Source: Pezicula radicicola
Lineage: Eukaryota; Ascomycota; Leotiomycetes; Helotiales; Dermateaceae
Reading direction: 5' to 3'
NCBI GenBank assembly: GCA_003008705.1
Contig: PDUO01000014.1
Location: 1,172,627-1,204,664, forward strand
Length of the DNA stretch: 32,038 nt
Part shown: positions 31,501 through 32,038 of the stretch, one piece after another
Layout: every line of letters starts with the position of its first letter
Position numbering within the stretch: the first letter of the stretch is position 1
Notes under the pieces: model-generated
Databases searched by the model: none
What the model saw: only the letters and a program-made list of their open reading frames with translations
What the model was told of the DNA's origin: nothing
Position numbers and translations under genes: made by a program

Positions 31501-32038
31501 TAAATTAGAGTTCTATTATAGTTTAGAAGTAGACTCTATCTTCTTAAATAAAATACTAACTATAACTACTATATTAATAAGTTTAGTAAGTTCTTTTATA
31601 ACCTTATCTAGTACTCTAATAATAACTAACTTTTTATTTTATATAATACTAACTTAAACTTTATTAGTTATACTAGTATTAAAGATTAAGTTATAAAACT
31701 TAATAGAATTAAAATAACTACCTCTAACTTAGAGTTATAATTAAAAGATAAATAGATTCTAATTAACTAGAGTAGTATTATATAAGCTAGGTCTAATTAG
31801 GAAGATAGTAGAAGGTTCTTTATTACTAGTATATTAAGATAAGTCTTATTTTTAATTAGATAATTAAACTTAGTCTAAATTACTATATAAAGACCTAGAT
31901 AGAAAGCTTTAAGAATTATAATAATTTAATATTCTTTTATATCTATCTTATCTTTAATAATTTTAATAATTTTAATTATATTATATAATTATATTCTATA
32001 TCTATTTATTATCTTATATTATAGTCTTTACTCTATAT
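28600..32038 (-). mobile_element. RIP-degraded Tad1-like LINE ORF2, truncated by window edge
   Basis: Read on the minus strand through stops. About 31950-31050 has endonuclease-to-RT linker-like text. At about 30950-30000 the reverse transcriptase is clear: TLFLDIKGVFNYI (family LDIKGAFD), then FLIYTRDLYKSL, then SYIDNISL with YIDN at 30432-30421 in place of the catalytic YIDD, then a WLGIWFD-like segment (about 30200) and the ERGLSP/LYIACVTS-like segment (about 30080). RNase H-like text (KDIVNNKKVNILVK, family GxEGNExAD) is near 29200, and the conserved fungal LINE C-terminus (TKIVTRK, acidic EEEEK tail) ends near 28660. The match to fungal Tad1 elements is from family memory. The 5' part lies outside the window. 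It is dead: stops throughout and the catalytic Asp changed to Asn. Confidence 0.85.

Larger units (their letters stand above)
25840..32038. repeat. RIP-saturated AT-rich transposon block
   Basis: More than 6 kb with almost no CpA or TpG dinucleotides, very high TA content and no open frame of length. This is the end state of repeat-induced point mutation, which converts CpA to TpA on either strand. Because TG is nearly absent, ATG start codons hardly occur. At least two retroelements can be read through the damage (separate entries). The rest, about 25840-27600, has no readable protein; LTR or nested-element debris is likely. Confidence 0.92.

Noticed and set aside
25840..32038. CRISPR-like or telomeric repeats in the AT-rich end
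   Set aside because: No regular spacer-repeat pattern and no TTAGGG array. Periodic look comes from AT simple sequence and RIP.

Overview
The window looks like nuclear DNA of a filamentous ascomycete (Pezizomycotina; a leotiomycete-like fungus is a guess). Three things point there: genes with short GT-AG introns of about 50-70 nt, recognisable fungal gene families, and AT-rich blocks that have lost almost all CpA and TpG dinucleotides, the mark of repeat-induced point mutation (RIP).

Layout. 1-620 is a minisatellite-like array. 620-2200 holds faint decayed sequence, including two copies of a 38-bp repeat that differ only by transitions. 2203-3927 is an AT-rich composite element with terminal inverted repeats and an apparent 8-bp target duplication. 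4230-7750 is the remnant of a large minus-strand gene broken by stops and frameshifts. 7800-14100 has normal base composition but no intact gene I can support; part of it (about 9960-10500) is a degenerate array with a period of about 123 bp.

The intact gene island runs from 14135 to 25618. In order: (i) a minus-strand single-exon gene for a 466-aa protein with a GIY-YIG-like nuclease region, a perfect 3 x 31-aa repeat and three CX4C...CX2C fingers; (ii) a minus-strand four-exon MFS glucose transporter whose second intron carries a 166-bp miniature inverted-repeat element; (iii) a minus-strand two-exon gene for a 1104-aa coiled-coil protein with a C-terminal Cep57-like/Ppc89-like spindle pole body domain; (iv) a plus-strand gene for a 608-aa Bud27/URI-type prefoldin-like protein. 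Genes iii and iv diverge from a shared intergenic region of about 770 bp. A second copy of the miniature element lies between ii and iii, and a degraded third copy lies just upstream of gene i.

From about 25840 to the right edge the sequence is a RIP-destroyed transposon graveyard. Through the damage, a Ty1/copia RNase H region (about 27650-28240, minus) and a Tad1-like LINE ORF2 (about 28600 to the edge, minus) can still be read. The genes do not form an obvious pathway; the island looks like housekeeping genes hemmed in by dead repeats. The most unusual gene is the GIY-YIG-like/finger protein with its exact triplication.
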